This document shows positions 6,517 to 6,880 of a DNA stretch of 6,880 bases, one piece after another (the first letter of the stretch is position 1; each line of letters starts with the position of its first letter). The position numbers were made by a program, and so were the translations under genes. The stretch comes from Peptostreptococcaceae bacterium (GTDB lineage Bacteria; Bacillota_A; Clostridia; Peptostreptococcales; Acidaminobacteraceae). A model generated the notes under the pieces. That model did not search any database. It was not told where the DNA came from and saw only the letters and a program-made list of their open reading frames with translations. Location: contig JABXKX010000075.1 of assembly GCA_013619035.1 (NCBI GenBank), forward strand, positions 1-6,880, written 5' to 3'.

Positions 6517-6545
6517 ATTTTAACACGATTTACTTGCAAGTTCAA
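6517..6545 (-). promoter_or_regulatory. Promoter of the GNAT gene
   Basis: On the minus strand -35 TTGAAC (6545-6540) and -10 TAAAAT (6522-6517) are 17 bp apart. Transcription would start near 6510, giving a leader of about 70 nt. The -35 lies within dyad 2 and the start region within dyad 1. Confidence 0.65.
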
Positions 6546-6550
6546 GTAAA
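6529..6550. promoter_or_regulatory. Operator-like dyad 2 over the GNAT -35
   Basis: A 10-bp inverted repeat TTTACTTGCA / TTCAAGTAAA with one mismatch and the same AG centre as dyad 1. The centres of the two dyads are 37 bp apart, about three and a half helical turns. Binding here would block the -35 directly. Confidence 0.75.
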
Positions 6551-6572
6551 CTGCCTTTTCTAAAAAACAGCC

Positions 6573-6599
6573 ATTATTTCTCATGAGATTTTAATCTTT
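6573..6599 (+). repeat. 27-bp direct repeat, right copy
   Basis: Exact copy of 4828-4854 in the same orientation, 1745 bp away. It ends six bases before the -35 of the plus-strand promoter at 6606-6634. Because orientation on the DNA is the same, the two copies face opposite ways relative to the promoters they adjoin. Confidence 0.9.
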
Positions 6600-6605
6600 G
6601 TTTAA

Positions 6606-6634
6606 TTGAATAGTTCTTTGAGATTGTTTACAAT
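6606..6634 (+). promoter_or_regulatory. Promoter of the LiaF-like gene
   Basis: TTGAAT (6606-6611) and TACAAT (6629-6634) with a 17-bp spacer. Transcription would start near 6641, leaving a leader of about 42 nt that contains a weak inverted repeat AAGTT/AACTT (6641-6656) and the ribosome site GAGGAG (6671-6676). Confidence 0.65.
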
Positions 6635-6682
6635 GTAAGTAAGTTAATAACAACTTGAATTTATATGAAAGAGGAGACATTT

Positions 6683-6880
6683 ATGAGACGAACTAATAAA
6701 GATCTATTTGCCTTTGCATTAATTGCAATTGGTGTTATAACAATTTTCCAGATATTTGATGTACCTTTCTTAAGAAATTTTAATTTAGGAAATTTAATTG
6801 GTGTTGTATGGCCATTGTTCTTACTGATTCCAGGTTTAAATATGTTAAAAAACAAGTTTGATTTAGGCGGTATTATATTA
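6683..6880 (+). CDS. LiaF/DUF5668-like membrane protein, N-terminal part
   Basis: The first 66 codons are visible; the gene continues past the right edge. ATG at 6683 has AAGAGGAG ending six bases upstream. A short basic start (MRRTNKD) is followed by a hydrophobic helix (about residues 8-24), a loop, and a second hydrophobic segment (about 38-53) containing VVWPLFLLIPG. The pattern of a first helix with LIAIG and a second with N-L-x-x-x-WPLFLL-x-PG is typical of the LiaI/LiaF-like transmembrane region, found in proteins tied to envelope-stress two-component systems. Without the C-terminal part, a true LiaF (with its cytoplasmic or extracellular beta domain) cannot be told from a short membrane protein. 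A long open frame on the opposite strand here is only its shadow. Confidence 0.65.
   Translation, partial: MRRTNKDLFAFALIAIGVITIFQIFDVPFLRNFNLGNLIGVVWPLFLLIPGLNMLKNKFDLGGIIL

Noticed and set aside
6661..6855. 64-codon open frame on the minus strand at the right edge
   Set aside because: It is antisense to the LiaF-like gene, which has a good ribosome site, promoter and family-like sequence. The minus-strand reading resembles no protein family and is a shadow.

Overview
This is an AT-rich window (roughly one third G+C by eye) with strong AGGAGG-type ribosome binding sites, ATG and TTG starts, Rho-independent terminators and an IscR-IscS-NifU iron-sulfur operon. Together these point to a Firmicute, most likely a clostridium. 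The placement is inferred from gene content and style, not from a marker gene.

Layout. Positions 1-4754 are read leftward on the minus strand. A sensor histidine kinase with a dCACHE extracellular domain runs off the left edge (1-1667). Upstream of it is an AraC-type regulator with a GyrI-like ligand-binding domain (1746-2597). Next comes the compact operon iscR (4302-4754), iscS (3120-4289), nifU/iscU (2679-3107), transcribed in that order with 12-nt gaps. It starts from a near-consensus promoter overlapped by a 25-bp IscR-like operator and ends in a hairpin that overlaps the nifU stop codon. A 526-nt non-coding stretch (4755-5280) follows, holding the isc promoter, half of a dispersed repeat and a bidirectional terminator. 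Then come a MarR-type regulator (5281-5790) and an ElaA-like GNAT acetyltransferase (5992-6438, TTG start), both on the minus strand. At the right edge a LiaF/DUF5668-like membrane protein starts on the plus strand (6683, cut by the window end).

How it works together. The isc genes form a self-regulated Fe-S assembly unit: a cysteine desulfurase, a scaffold, and a cluster-sensing repressor acting on its own promoter. The MarR/GNAT pair looks like a separate small cassette. The GNAT promoter carries two nearly identical inverted repeats, one over the -35 and one just downstream of the -10, so an unidentified repressor should control it tightly.

Most notable structure. A perfect 27-bp direct repeat (4828-4854 and 6573-6599) brackets the MarR/GNAT segment. 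Each copy abuts a promoter pointing away from the cassette (isc to the left, LiaF-like to the right). Collapsing the repeats would restore a simple divergent isc/LiaF-like promoter pair, so the cassette may have been inserted between two formerly adjacent transcription units. No phage, CRISPR array, IS transposase, tRNA or rRNA was seen. I did not find a convincing new multi-gene system.
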